Shown: positions 28,746 to 38,142, counted from the stretch's first letter. The stretch is DNA of 64,000 nt from Bordetella sp. H567 (GCF_001704295.1 NZ_CP012334.1:4104084-4168083), one strand, 5' to 3'. A program made the numbers and translations. Notes: generated by a model from the letters alone, not told the origin.

Positions 28746-29021
28746 TTATTCGTCCGGATCCACCCACATGTCGGTGATCCGGCCCGCGGCATCCGTCAGG
28801 ATGGTCACGCGGCCCGGCTCGCGATCCATCGATACCGGTCCGGACGATATCCGCAGTTTCCGTCCGATCAGGTCGCCCAGCAGAAAGGTCACCACCTGGG
28901 AATGGATCGGTATCGCCAGGCTGCCCAGCTCGGTCCTGGATACCTGGCCGCTGTGCCAGGGCCAGGGGAAATCGCCGCCGCCATGGTCGCCGTTCGTGCG
29001 CATTGCCGTTGCTTGGATCAT
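28746..29021 (-). CDS. I78-like peptidase-inhibitor family protein (putative)
   Basis: A 91-residue protein whose C-terminal half (GRKLRISSGPVSMDREPGRV then TILTDAAGRITDMWVDPDE) resembles the Inhibitor I78 family pattern: a vRxi..g..vTmD...RlNv.vD..g.I core. The usual terminal Cys-Gly and the cysteine pair are absent, and there is no signal peptide. A good Shine-Dalgarno site (GGGAG, 6 nt before ATG) supports translation. It is convergent with the GT9 gene. Possibly a cytoplasmic relative; inhibitor activity is not implied. Confidence 0.6.
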   Translation of the reverse strand: MIQATAMRTNGDHGGGDFPWPWHSGQVSRTELGSLAIPIHSQVVTFLLGDLIGRKLRISSGPVSMDREPGRVTILTDAAGRITDMWVDPDE

Positions 29022-29410
29022 CGTACGCTCCCGGTATGCTGGCCCGTCCCATTGACGGGCTCGGATGGGAGTGTCCCGGCCTGGGCCCGCCGAAGATAGC
29101 TAGGCGTACGTCCTAGTCCGAACGCGGGCGGCGATCTGCCCTAGACCGGCCAGCGTATGCGTGTTCGGTCATGACCGGCCGTTATGCGCGCCGTCCATCT
29201 CCTTGCCGCCGCGCCTCGCCCCTCTGTGCCCTTCTCGCGCCGCCGACGGGCGCGGAGCCGGGTATGCCGGCCTGCGTGCATGCGCTGAACGTGTTCGACT
29301 ACCTGTACGACGCGGACGAGGGATACGTCGGCTTGCGCCGCGTGCGTTGAAATCCGCTGTCCGCCAGGCGCTCGCAGCAGCGGCGTCGCGACGCCGTCCG
29401 CAACCGGCAC
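29022..29410. other. 389-bp region with no clear gene
   Basis: No frame with convincing composition is seen. The only item is a 28-codon frame, ATG 29264 to TGA 29350 on the plus strand, with GGAG 6 nt upstream and a Tyr/Asp-rich product; it may be chance. Confidence 0.5.
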
Positions 29411-29683
29411 TCAGGATTTATGTTCCACCGTCGCGGCCGCTGGCGTGTGCGCTTCCTCGCGGTCCCGTTCGGTGCGATCTGTCTTGCCCGCATCCGGCTT
29501 GACGGATTTGCCCGCGTGCCGCTTGGCCGCGGCCTGCTTGGCTTCCTGCGAATCGAATCGATGGGCCTTGCCCATGGCGTGGGCGGCGCGGCCTCCCTGT
29601 GCGGCGATCCCACGCAGCAGCTCGGGATCCATCGCGGCAAAGCCCCTCGGCTTGCGGCCCGTTTTGCGTTCCTCTGTCATCAT
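29411..29683 (-). CDS. KGG-motif (YciG/GsiB-like) stress-type small protein
   Basis: A 90-residue, very hydrophilic protein: KPRGFAAMDPELLRGIAAQGGRA then AHAMGKAHRFDSQEAKQAA, matching the KGG-repeat pattern (G-F-A-x-M-d-p-e-x-x-r-e-i-A-s-k-G-G-x-a-a-H) of YciG and plant LEA-like general-stress proteins. The C-terminal half is Lys/Asp/Glu-rich and probably disordered. A G-rich Shine-Dalgarno site (AAGGGGG) precedes the start. Such proteins are usually stationary-phase or RpoS-controlled; no regulatory site is identified here. Confidence 0.8.
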   Translation of the reverse strand: MMTEERKTGRKPRGFAAMDPELLRGIAAQGGRAAHAMGKAHRFDSQEAKQAAAKRHAGKSVKPDAGKTDRTERDREEAHTPAAATVEHKS

Positions 29684-29944
29684 GCGCCCCCTTTGGTCAG
29701 TGGCATGAATCAGGCAACGGGCGTGCCCAATAAGGCGCGTTCAGGGATTCCCTTGCATGCCGCACCCGACGATGAATCGGCAAGCGCCGGCCGGGATTTC
29801 TAAGGATCGGCACCACTTACCGCCTTTGTAGGCCTTACGGGGAAAAGCAAAACCAGCAGTGGCGCACGATTTCCGTACCGCGATGTTACTTAATATGTAT
29901 TGCCGGGCGGCCCGGTGGGCGCTTGCTCTCAACGCCAAACAACT

Positions 29945-30105
29945 GCCTGTTAGGCTCCGCAAGCGTTACGGGCCAGCCCGCGGGCCCACACCCCACGCTT
30001 ACAAACAGTGACGCCACTGGACCTGTAATGCCTGGTGCGATGCTATTTTTCCCGCGGGTCGACGGGCTGTTACAAGCAGCTGGTACGTCGGAGACCCGCA
30101 CACGA
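29945..30105 (+). ncRNA. ssrS: Probable 6S RNA (ssrS); ends approximate
   Basis: The sequence folds into a long rod with the 6S layout. The outer stem pairs CTCCG near 29954 with CGGAG near 30089; GTTAC pairs with GTAC (one bulge); CAGCCCG near 29974 pairs with CGGGCTG near 30063. A large central bubble is capped by a stem-loop with CAGTG-ACGC-CACTG at its tip. Base-level resemblance to E. coli 6S is clear at both ends: CCGCAAGCG..GGGCCAG on the 5' side, and GTTACA.GC.GC.GG..GTCGGAGA on the 3' side. It lies in a gene-free interval and is followed by a strong plus-strand terminator. TAATAT at 29891-29896 may be the -10. Confidence 0.65.
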
Positions 30106-30110
30106 GCTTT

Positions 30111-30143
30111 GAGGCCACCGCACCCGCAGTGGCCTCTTTTTTT
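30111..30143 (+). terminator. Rho-independent terminator on the plus strand
   Basis: Eight-base arms GAGGCCAC / GTGGCCTC (30111-30118, 30129-30136) are followed by seven T on the plus strand. It points away from ndh (minus strand) and therefore serves a plus-strand transcript, most simply the 6S RNA just upstream. Confidence 0.9.
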
Positions 30144-30146
30144 GGC

Positions 30147-31538
30147 TCAATGCAACTTGACGCGCGGGTGTGTGCGCCGGGTCAACAGGCGAGCCAGCGC
30201 CAGCGACACCGTGCGGGAAAACCCCAGCACGGTACGGTGATGCAGCAGGTGCAGGCTGGCATACATCCAGCGCGCGATCGTCCCGCTAACGAAGAAACCG
30301 CGTCCCAGCAGCGCGCCCATCAGGCTTCCCACGCCGCGCTCACGGCCCAGCGCCACCAGCGAGCCGCGGTCCTTGTACACAAAATCGCCCGACGGTTCCG
30401 GCTTGCCGGTGATCCGGGCGCTGAGGCGGCGGCGCAGGTAACTGGCTTCCTGGTGCGCCGCCTGTGCGCGCGCCGGCACGACCTTGCCGTCCGGACGCGG
30501 CGCCGCGGCGCAATCGCCAAAAGCCAGGATATGCGGGTCTTCCGTCTGCAACCGGGCATCCACCTCCAGCTGGCCCGCGCGGTTGCGCGGCAGATCCAGA
30601 TTGCCCAGGACGTCCGGGCCCTTGATGCCCGCGGCCCACATGCAAAGATCCGCGGGAAATGTGCGGCCATCCTTGGTGTGCACGGAGTCCTGCGTGACCT
30701 CGGATACCAGGCAGCCGCTTTCGATGGCGATGTCCAGGCTCTCCAGCCGCCGCTGCGCGGCGCGCGACAGCCGCTCCGGCAACCCAGCCAGGATGCGGGG
30801 CGCGCCCTCGATGATGCGTATTGCCAGGTCCCGGCGCGGGTCGAAGTTCGACAACTCGTAGGCGGCAACCAGGCGGCTGGCTTCCCGCAGTTCCGCGGCC
30901 AATTCAACCCCCGTGGCCCCCCCGCCGACGATGGCGATATTCAGCTTGGCCTGCGGATCGCCGGCTTTGGCCTGGTCGACCTTGACCATGGCTTGCAGCA
31001 TGGTGAGACGGAATTGTTCGGCCGATTCCGGCGTATCCAGCGTGATCGCATGTTCGCGCGCGCCGGGCGTGCCGAAGAAGTTCGAGGTACTGCCCACCGC
31101 GACGACCAGGGTGTCATAGGCAATGTCGCGCTCGGGCAGCAATGGTTGGCCCGTCAGGCCGGACACGGCGCCGACGTGGACGATGCGACGGGCGCGGTCC
31201 ACGCCCTGCATCGATCCCAGGACGAAGTTGAAATGCGACAGGCTGGCCAGCATCAGGTAGGACAGGCCTTCCTGCTGGACGTCCACCGTGCCCGCGGCGG
31301 CCTCGTGCAGGGTGGGTTTCCAGATATGCAGCATGTGGCTGTCCACGAGGGTGACGTGCTGGCGGCCATGCTTGCGGCCCAGTTCGGTGGCCAACTCCAG
31401 CCCGCCCGCGCCGCCGCCCACGATGACGACGCGGTGCGGCGGCCTCGCGGCCTGTGCCCGCGTGGGCACGCCGGCATCGGCGCTTCCGGGTTTGTCGGGC
31501 TGCGATTGTTCGCGCAGAAATACGGGGGTTTCGGGCAT
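30147..31538 (-). CDS. ndh: Type II NADH:quinone oxidoreductase (Ndh-like FAD protein)
   Basis: A 463-residue flavoprotein with two Rossmann folds. The FAD-binding motif HRVVIVGGGAGGLELATELG is near residue 36, and IAIVGGGATGVELAAEL is the NAD site. The C-terminal quarter ends in an Arg-rich amphipathic segment, suitable for membrane attachment. It oxidises NADH and feeds quinol to the cyo and bd oxidases without pumping protons. The N-terminal about 30 residues before the FAD motif are a polar extension. ATG 31538 is preceded by GAGGTG. Confidence 0.88.
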   Translation of the reverse strand: MPETPVFLREQSQPDKPGSADAGVPTRAQAARPPHRVVIVGGGAGGLELATELGRKHGRQHVTLVDSHMLHIWKPTLHEAAAGTVDVQQEGLSYLMLASLSHFNFVLGSMQGVDRARRIVHVGAVSGLTGQPLLPERDIAYDTLVVAVGSTSNFFGTPGAREHAITLDTPESAEQFRLTMLQAMVKVDQAKAGDPQAKLNIAIVGGGATGVELAAELREASRLVAAYELSNFDPRRDLAIRIIEGAPRILAGLPERLSRAAQRRLESLDIAIESGCLVSEVTQDSVHTKDGRTFPADLCMWAAGIKGPDVLGNLDLPRNRAGQLEVDARLQTEDPHILAFGDCAAAPRPDGKVVPARAQAAHQEASYLRRRLSARITGKPEPSGDFVYKDRGSLVALGRERGVGSLMGALLGRGFFVSGTIARWMYASLHLLHHRTVLGFSRTVSLALARLLTRRTHPRVKLH

Positions 31539-31771
31539 AAGGACACCTCGGCGCGGGCGCCGCCGCCGGGGACGGCGCAAGGAAACGGGGCGGCCCTCCG
31601 GCCGCCGGCCTATCCTTTTGGGCCAGCAAACGGTGTTCCATCGCGGTCGCGGCCCACGGCGCGTGATGCGCCGCGCGCCGATATGGCCAGCCAAGGTCTG
31701 CAAGCCCGACGCCCCTTGCGGCGCGCACGGTCTGGCCCAAGTCCCGGCGGGGCCGATGACGGCCGGACGGG

Positions 31772-33310
31772 CTACGGCCGTGGCTGGCCGTTGGAGGAAT
31801 CCGCGGTCTGCTCAGGCCTCTTCGTGGTTTCTTCCCAACCGCCGCCCAGCGCCTTGTACAGGGCGACACGGTTCAGCAGCGCGCCCAGGCCTGCCTGTAC
31901 CAGTTGCAGTTGCGCGTTGTAGTACGTCACCTGGGCGTTCTGCACCTGCAGGTAGCTGTCCACGCCGCCGTTGTAGCGCATGGTGGACAGATCCACTGTG
32001 CGCGCGGACGATGCCTCCAATGCACGCAGGGCCTGCACCTGCGTACCGTAGGTCGCCTCGCCCGCCAGCGCGTCCGAGACCTCCTGGAACGCCTGCTGGA
32101 TGGATTTCTCGTATTGCGCCACCGCGATGTTGTTGCGTGCCTCGGCCACCGCCAGGTTCGAACGTATCGCCCCGCCGGCAAAGATGGGCGTTGTGATGGA
32201 AGGCGAAAAACTCCAGAACCCATGGCCGCCCTTGAACAGGTCGTCCAGGGACGGACTGGCCGCGCCCAGCAGGCCGGTCAGGGAAATCGTCGGAAAGAAC
32301 GCCGCGCGCGCAGCGCCGATATTAGCGTTGGCCGCGCGCAAGGCGCTTTCGGCCGCAAGGATGTCGGGGCGGCGTTCCAGCAGCGCGGACGGCAGGCCGG
32401 CCGGGATGGTCGCCAGCACCTGCGCGTTGTCGAAAGGCGCGGCGGGCGGCAGGCCCGACGGCAGCGGTGCGCCTATCAGCAGCACCAGCGCGTTCACCGC
32501 CTGGGCCTGGAGGCGCGCCAATTCCGCCAGGTTGGCCGATGCGGCGTCCAGCAACGACTTGGCCTGGTTCAAGTCCAATTCCGACGACACGCCGCCGTCG
32601 AAGCGGCGCTTGACCAGGTCATAGGATGCCTGCCGCGCGTCCAGCGTCTTGCGTGTGAGCTCGAGCTGCACGTCGGCGGCGCGCAGGTTCAGGTAGGCCT
32701 GCGCCACCTCGCCCACCAGGGAAATCTGCACGCTGCGGCGCGCCTGTTCCGTGGATAGGTATTGCTGGTAAGCGGCCTCCGACAGGCTGCGCAGCCGGCC
32801 GAAGAGGTCGATCTCGAAGGTGGTCAATCCCAGGCCTGCCTGGTATTGGCTGCTGATCGAGGGCGAATGCGGGCCGCCCGCACGCAGGTCAGGCGGCAGG
32901 CGCTGCCGCGTGCCCTGGATGCCGGCACCTATGCTGGGAAACAGTTGACCGCGCTGCACGCCCCATTGGGCGCGGGCTTCCTCCACGCGCTGCACCGCCA
33001 CGCGCAGATCGCGGTTGTTCTGCAACGAGACCGCGATCAGGGCCTGCAGCCGCGGATCGCGGAAGAAATCGCGCCAGCCGACGTCGGCCGCCGCGACATC
33101 GCCGGCTGGAGCCACCGCCGCGGCGGGCTGGGTGCCGGCCGTCGCGGCCTTGTCGTCGCCGCTGTACACCAGTTTGGGTTGATCCGGCCAGTCCGCCTGG
33201 ACGGGCGCGGCGGGCCGCTCGTACTTCGGTGCGAGCGTGCAAGCGCTGAGCGCGGCGGCGACAGCCGTGGCCAGCGCGGCGTGTTTCAACATGGGCTGCG
33301 GGCGCATCAT
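31772..33310 (-). CDS. RND efflux outer membrane lipoprotein (OprM/NodT family)
   Basis: A 512-residue outer membrane channel with lipobox LSAC near residue 24 (MMRPQPMLKHAALATAVAAA start). Two outer-membrane-efflux domains show the family motifs WRDFFRDPRLQALI, FEIDLFGRLRSLSEAA, LLGAASPSLDDLF and FSPSITTPIFAGGAIRSNLA. It forms the trimeric exit duct of the pump. Its ATGA start overlaps the stop of the RND transporter gene by 4 nt, showing translational coupling. A Gln/Gly-rich C-terminal tail is present. Confidence 0.94.
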   Translation of the reverse strand: MMRPQPMLKHAALATAVAAALSACTLAPKYERPAAPVQADWPDQPKLVYSGDDKAATAGTQPAAAVAPAGDVAAADVGWRDFFRDPRLQALIAVSLQNNRDLRVAVQRVEEARAQWGVQRGQLFPSIGAGIQGTRQRLPPDLRAGGPHSPSISSQYQAGLGLTTFEIDLFGRLRSLSEAAYQQYLSTEQARRSVQISLVGEVAQAYLNLRAADVQLELTRKTLDARQASYDLVKRRFDGGVSSELDLNQAKSLLDAASANLAELARLQAQAVNALVLLIGAPLPSGLPPAAPFDNAQVLATIPAGLPSALLERRPDILAAESALRAANANIGAARAAFFPTISLTGLLGAASPSLDDLFKGGHGFWSFSPSITTPIFAGGAIRSNLAVAEARNNIAVAQYEKSIQQAFQEVSDALAGEATYGTQVQALRALEASSARTVDLSTMRYNGGVDSYLQVQNAQVTYYNAQLQLVQAGLGALLNRVALYKALGGGWEETTKRPEQTADSSNGQPRP

Positions 33311-36300
33311 TCGGCCTTCCCTTCGGTGGCGGGCCTCGGCGGCGGCCCCTCCTGAGCCCGTTTCACCGCCTGCTCCTGCTCGAAGGCGTGTTTTTCCGCG
33401 CCCAGCAGGCGCGGCCTGGTCTTGAACAAGCCCAGCACGACGACGAAGAAGGTGGGCACGAAAATCACGGCGAACGGCGTGGCGGCCAGCATCCCGCCCA
33501 GCACGCCCAAACCCACCGCACGCTGGCTGGCGGCGCCCGCGCCGCTGGCGATGGCCAGCGGAATCACGCCAAGGATGAAGGCCAGCGAGGTCATCAAAAT
33601 GGGGCGAAACCGCAGGCGGGCGGCCTCCACCGCGGCTTCGTAAAGCCCGGCGCCGCGCGCGTACTGGTCCTTGGCGAACTCGACGATCAGGATGGCGTTC
33701 TTGGCGGCCAGGCCGATGACCGTCACCATGCCGACCTGGAAGTACACGTCGTTGGACATGCCCAGCAAGCCCACCAGGCCGACGGCGCCCAGCATCCCCA
33801 GCGGCACGACCAGCATCACCGACAAGGGAATCGCCCAGCTTTCGTACAGGGCCGCGAGCACCAGGAACACGACCAGCAGCGACAGCCCCATCAGGATGGG
33901 CGCCTGGTTGCCCGCCTGCTGCTCCTGGTACGACAAGCCGTTCCACTCGTAGCCGAAGCCCGGTGGCAGCTGCGTCATCAGGTGCTCCATTTCCAGCATG
34001 GCTTCGCCACTGGTATGGCCCGGCGCCGCGTCGCCCGAGATGCGGATGGATTCATAGCTGTTGTAGCGCACGATCTGCACAGGCCCCTGGCCCCACTTCG
34101 CCGAGACGAAGCTGGACAAGGGCACCATGCCGCCAGTGCCGTTGCGCGCGTTCAGGTTCAGGATATCTTCCACCTGCATGCGGTAGGGCGCATCCGCCTG
34201 CACCCAGACGTTCTGCATGCGGCCGAAATTGGGAAACTTGTTGATCAGCGCGCTGCCCACGGCGGTGGAGATCAGCGCCGCGGCTTCGTCGAAGTCCACG
34301 CCCAGGGCCGCCGCCTTCTGGCGGTCGATGGTCAACGACAGCTGGGCGCTCGGCCCCAGGCCGGAGATGCGAACCTGCGACAGCACCGGGCTCTTCATGG
34401 CCAGGCCCATCAATTGGCCCGTGGCCGCGCCCAGGGCTTCGGTGCCCGCGCCGGCACGGTCCTGCAGGCGGAAATCGAAGCCCGTGGCGTTGCCCAGCGT
34501 GGAAATCGCCGGCGGCATCACCGTGAACACCATGGCGTCGTGGATGCCCATCAGCAGGCTGTTCAATGCCCGGAACGACACCGCCTGCGCGGAATCCGCG
34601 CGCGACTTGCGCTGGTCGAAGTCCTTCAGGGTGGTGAAGGCAATGGCGGCATTCAGGCCGTTGCCATTGAAGCTGAAGCCCTGCACCGCGATGATGTTCT
34701 GTACCTGCGGCTGCGCCAGGAAGTACTTTTCCACGTCCTGCAGCACCTCGACGGCGCGGTTCGCGCTGGACCCCGACGGCAGTTCGATGTTGCTGATCAC
34801 ATAGCCCTGGTCTTCTTCCGGCAGGAAGGACGACGGCATGCGCCAATACAGCCAGCCCAGCGCCAGGACCAGCACCAGGTAGATCAACATCATCCGGCCG
34901 CCCTTGTGCAGGATGCGCGAAACCCAGTTCTGGTAAGCGTGCGTGCCCCGATCGAAACGTCGGTTGAACCAGCCGAAAAAGCCGCGCTTTTCCTCATGCC
35001 GGTCCGCCGGCACGGGTTTCAGGATGGTCGCGCACAGGGCAGGCGTGAAGCTCAGCGCCAGGAAGGCGGAGAAGAAAATCGACACCGCCATGGCCACGGC
35101 GAACTGCCGGTAGATCACCCCTACCGAGCCGCCCATGAAGGCCAGCGGCAGGAAGACGCTGACCAGCACCAGCGTAATGCCGGTGATGGCCCCGGTGATC
35201 TGCGGCATCGCGCGCGACGTCGCTTCCTTGGGCGACAGGCCTTCGGTCGCCATGATCCGCTCGACGTTTTCCACCACCACGATGGCGTCGTCCACCAGGA
35301 TGCCGATCGCCAGCACCATCGCGAACATGGTCAACACGTTGATGGAAAAGCCCAGCGCCAGCATGACCGCGAAGGCGCCCATCATCGCCACCGGCACGAC
35401 CAGGGCCGGGATGATGGTGTAGCGCACATTCTGCAGGAACAGGAACATCACCAGGAACACCAGCACCATCGCTTCCAGCAGCGTCTTGACCACATCGGAG
35501 ATCGAGGTCTGGACGTAGGGCGCGGTGTCGTAGGGAATGTCGTACTTGATGTTGGCGGGAAAGTACTTCGACAACTGCTCCATCTGCTGGCGCACGCCCT
35601 TGGCGGTGGCCAGGGCGTTGGCGTCCGGCGACAGGATGATGGCAAAGGCGGCCGTCGGCTTGCCGTTCAGGCGCGCGCCGAAGAAGTAGTTGTCCGCCCC
35701 GATCTCGACACGCGCGACGTCACGTATGCGCACCACCGAACCGTCGGTGTTCGCGCGCAGCACCAGGTTGCCGAAGCCCTCCACCGTCGAGAGCTGGCCG
35801 TTGGCGATCACGGTGGCCGTGGTGCGCTGGGCCGCCGGATTGGGCGGCCCGCCCATATTCCCGCCGGAAATCAGGACATTCTGCTGGGCAATGACCCGAT
35901 TGACGTCGGACATGCTCAGGTTGTAGCCGACCAGCTTCTGCGGATCGACCCAGATGCGCATGGCGCGCGGCGCGGCGAACAACTGGAACTGGCCCACGCC
36001 GGGCACGCGCGACACGGGGTTCTTGACGTTGCGCGTGACGTAGTCGGCCAGCGCGGTCTGGTCCATGGTGCCGTCGGTGGAGGACACCGTGACGATCATC
36101 AGGAAGCCCGTGCTGGTCTGCTGGAATTGCACACCCTGTTGCGCCACCGCCGCCGGCAGCTGGGCGGTCACGTTGGCGACGCGGTTCTGCACGTCCACCT
36201 GCGCCAGGTCCGGATCGCGGCCCGGTGCGAAGGTGGCGGTAATGGTGGACTGGCCGTTCGAGTCGCTGACCGACTCGTAATACAGCAAGCCCTTGGCGCC

Positions 36301-36510
36301 GTTGAGCTGGTCCTCGATCAGGCTCGTCACCGAGTCGGCCACTTCCTTGGCCGAGGCCCCGGGATAGGTCGCCGTGATTTCGATGGCCGGTGGCGCGACG
36401 TTGGGATACTGCGAAACCGGCATATTGGGAATCGCGAGCAGCCCGGCGAGCAGGATGAACAGCGCGACAACCCAGGCAAAAATCGGTCTATCGATAAAAA
36501 ATTGCGGCAT
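33307..36510 (-). CDS. RND multidrug efflux transporter, AcrB/MexB (HAE1) type
   Basis: A 1067-residue inner membrane pump with 12 helices and two large periplasmic loops. It opens with MPQFFIDRPIFAWVVALFI. The proton-relay residues are present: the DD pair in ILVDDAIVVVENVERIM on TM4 and Lys in LAAKNAILIVEFAKDQ on TM10. It exports hydrophobic or amphiphilic drugs using the proton gradient. It lies between the fusion-protein gene (66 bp upstream) and the outer membrane gene. Substrates are not predictable from sequence. Confidence 0.96.
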   Translation of the reverse strand: MPQFFIDRPIFAWVVALFILLAGLLAIPNMPVSQYPNVAPPAIEITATYPGASAKEVADSVTSLIEDQLNGAKGLLYYESVSDSNGQSTITATFAPGRDPDLAQVDVQNRVANVTAQLPAAVAQQGVQFQQTSTGFLMIVTVSSTDGTMDQTALADYVTRNVKNPVSRVPGVGQFQLFAAPRAMRIWVDPQKLVGYNLSMSDVNRVIAQQNVLISGGNMGGPPNPAAQRTTATVIANGQLSTVEGFGNLVLRANTDGSVVRIRDVARVEIGADNYFFGARLNGKPTAAFAIILSPDANALATAKGVRQQMEQLSKYFPANIKYDIPYDTAPYVQTSISDVVKTLLEAMVLVFLVMFLFLQNVRYTIIPALVVPVAMMGAFAVMLALGFSINVLTMFAMVLAIGILVDDAIVVVENVERIMATEGLSPKEATSRAMPQITGAITGITLVLVSVFLPLAFMGGSVGVIYRQFAVAMAVSIFFSAFLALSFTPALCATILKPVPADRHEEKRGFFGWFNRRFDRGTHAYQNWVSRILHKGGRMMLIYLVLVLALGWLYWRMPSSFLPEEDQGYVISNIELPSGSSANRAVEVLQDVEKYFLAQPQVQNIIAVQGFSFNGNGLNAAIAFTTLKDFDQRKSRADSAQAVSFRALNSLLMGIHDAMVFTVMPPAISTLGNATGFDFRLQDRAGAGTEALGAATGQLMGLAMKSPVLSQVRISGLGPSAQLSLTIDRQKAAALGVDFDEAAALISTAVGSALINKFPNFGRMQNVWVQADAPYRMQVEDILNLNARNGTGGMVPLSSFVSAKWGQGPVQIVRYNSYESIRISGDAAPGHTSGEAMLEMEHLMTQLPPGFGYEWNGLSYQEQQAGNQAPILMGLSLLVVFLVLAALYESWAIPLSVMLVVPLGMLGAVGLVGLLGMSNDVYFQVGMVTVIGLAAKNAILIVEFAKDQYARGAGLYEAAVEAARLRFRPILMTSLAFILGVIPLAIASGAGAASQRAVGLGVLGGMLAATPFAVIFVPTFFVVVLGLFKTRPRLLGAEKHAFEQEQAVKRAQEGPPPRPATEGKAE

Positions 36511-36576
36511 GAGGCCTGACCTTGAAGACGATACTCATGAAGCGGGGAACGGCGGCCCGGCTCGGCGCCTCGCCGA

Positions 36577-37881
36577 TTACGACTTCTGTTCGGCCGGCCG
36601 GGCCGGCGCCGGCTGCTTGCCGGGCTCCCCACCCGCGCCAGCGGCCGGGGCCTGCCGAGGCGCGCCCGACGAGGCCGCGCCGGCCTGACCGGCCGCGGCG
36701 CCCGCCTGGCCGGGTGCCGCGGCAGTGGCTTGGCCCGGGGCCCATTGCGAGACCTTCACGGGCGCGCCAGGACGGACCTTCTGGAAGCCTTCCACGACCA
36801 CGACGTCGCCGGCATTCAGCCCGCTGGTCACCACCCAGCGCCCATTGATGGCGTTGCCCGTGGTGACGCTCACCTGGTCGATCTTGCCGTCCTTCACCAG
36901 CAGCAGGCTTTGCAAGCCGTCGGGCGTGCGCTGCAGCGCCTGCTGGGGCACCAGCAAGGCCCTGTCGTCCACGCCCTGGGTAAGCCGCACGCGCACATAC
37001 ATGCCGGGCAGCAGAACGGTATCCGGATTGGGAAACTCGGCGCGCAGATTGACCTGGCCGGTCGAGGGATCGACGGTAATGCCGGTGAACAGCAGCTTGC
37101 CCTTGTGCGAATAAGTCGAGCCATCTTCCAGCACGACTTCGGCCAAGGCCGCGTTATCGCCGACCTTCTGCAGCCGGCCCGAGGCAAAGGCCTTGCGCAG
37201 CGCCGCCAGGTCCGTGGTGGACTGCGTGAAGTCGACGTAGATGGGATCGAGCTGCTGCACCAGGGCCATCTGGGTGGCCGAGGTGCCTTCGACCAGCGCG
37301 CCCTCGGTGATCAGCGGCTTGCCGATGCGGCCCGTGATCGGCGACGTCACGTTGGTGTAGCCCAGGTTGATGGCCGCGTTCTGCAGATTGGCCTTGGCGG
37401 CGGCCACCGCGGCCTCGGCCTGCCGATAGCTGGCCACCGCGTTGTCGTATTCCTGCTTGCTGACCGCATTGGCCTTGACCAGCGGCGCATAGCGGTCGGC
37501 CAGCGCCTTGGCGCTGAACAGGTCGGCCTGCGACTGTTTCAATTGCGCCGCGGCCTGGTCGTAGGCGGCCTTGTAGGGCGCGGGATCGATTTTGAACAGC
37601 AGCTGGTTTTCCTTGACGTCGCCGCCCTGCTGGAAAACGATCTTCTGGACGATGCCGGTAACGCGCGCGCGGATCTGCGCGTCGCGCACGGCATCGACAC
37701 GGCCGGGCAGGTCCGCGACGCTGGGCGCGCTTTCGGGCTGGACGGTGACGACGCTGACTTGCGGTGGACCGGGATTCAGTTGCGGCCGTTCGCCGCACCC
37801 CGCCAGGAAAAGCGCCGCGGCGGTGAAGGTAATCAGGGGGACAGCTACGCGCTTGGGGTTGCGTCGAGGCGCAAAGTGCAT
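36577..37881 (-). CDS. RND efflux periplasmic adaptor (AcrA/MexA) lipoprotein
   Basis: A 434-residue membrane fusion protein. It has a lipoprotein signal with lipobox LAGC near residue 29, a biotinyl-lipoyl half (DAQIRARVTGIVQKIVFQQG), an alpha-helical hairpin (ALADRYAPLVKANAVSKQEY), the second lipoyl half (INLGYTNVTSPITGRIG) and a beta-barrel and membrane-proximal region. The C-terminus (after about residue 380) is an Ala/Gly/Pro/Gln-rich disordered tail of about 55 residues, longer than usual. First gene of the pump operon; no adjacent TetR regulator. Confidence 0.95.
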   Translation of the reverse strand: MHFAPRRNPKRVAVPLITFTAAALFLAGCGERPQLNPGPPQVSVVTVQPESAPSVADLPGRVDAVRDAQIRARVTGIVQKIVFQQGGDVKENQLLFKIDPAPYKAAYDQAAAQLKQSQADLFSAKALADRYAPLVKANAVSKQEYDNAVASYRQAEAAVAAAKANLQNAAINLGYTNVTSPITGRIGKPLITEGALVEGTSATQMALVQQLDPIYVDFTQSTTDLAALRKAFASGRLQKVGDNAALAEVVLEDGSTYSHKGKLLFTGITVDPSTGQVNLRAEFPNPDTVLLPGMYVRVRLTQGVDDRALLVPQQALQRTPDGLQSLLLVKDGKIDQVSVTTGNAINGRWVVTSGLNAGDVVVVEGFQKVRPGAPVKVSQWAPGQATAAAPGQAGAAAGQAGAASSGAPRQAPAAGAGGEPGKQPAPARPAEQKS

Positions 37882-38027
37882 GGAATCCTCTCGCCATCGG
37901 CATGCGGCGATGCCGTTTTCTTCGAATGAAGCGGAGGCGCCAAGGACCGGCGCTCATGGCGATACGCAAACCATGCCCCTACCCCATTTTCCCCCGCGGG
38001 CCGCGTTAATGTAACTCATTCACCGAA

Positions 38028-38047
38028 TTCGCACCATATTGTGCGCT
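38028..38047 (-). promoter_or_regulatory. Inverted repeat upstream of the RND operon (candidate operator)
   Basis: CGCAC (38030-38034) and GTGCG (38041-38045) flank CATATT, and the symmetry extends imperfectly to TTC/GAA. It lies about 150 bp before the adaptor gene, in the gene-free 37882-38208 interval. A TetR-type regulator encoded elsewhere could bind here; this is a guess. Confidence 0.3.
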
Positions 38048-38142
38048 GAAGTTTCATCTGCGCATGTGCGCGGATACATTTCCCGGGCGTAGCACGTAAC
38101 ACATGGGCGCGAAGCCGCCCTGCCATGCTTACACAAGGCAAC

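Noticed and set aside
29923..30240. 105-codon plus-strand frame over the 6S-like region
   Set aside because: It runs through the terminator hairpin into the antisense of ndh, has no ribosome site, and its composition is not protein-like.
33388..36519. 1043-codon open frame on the plus strand opposite the RND transporter
   Set aside because: Antisense shadow of the AcrB-like gene; its composition (very high His, Gln, Asp, Arg) is that of a reverse-frame translation, and no family motif is seen.
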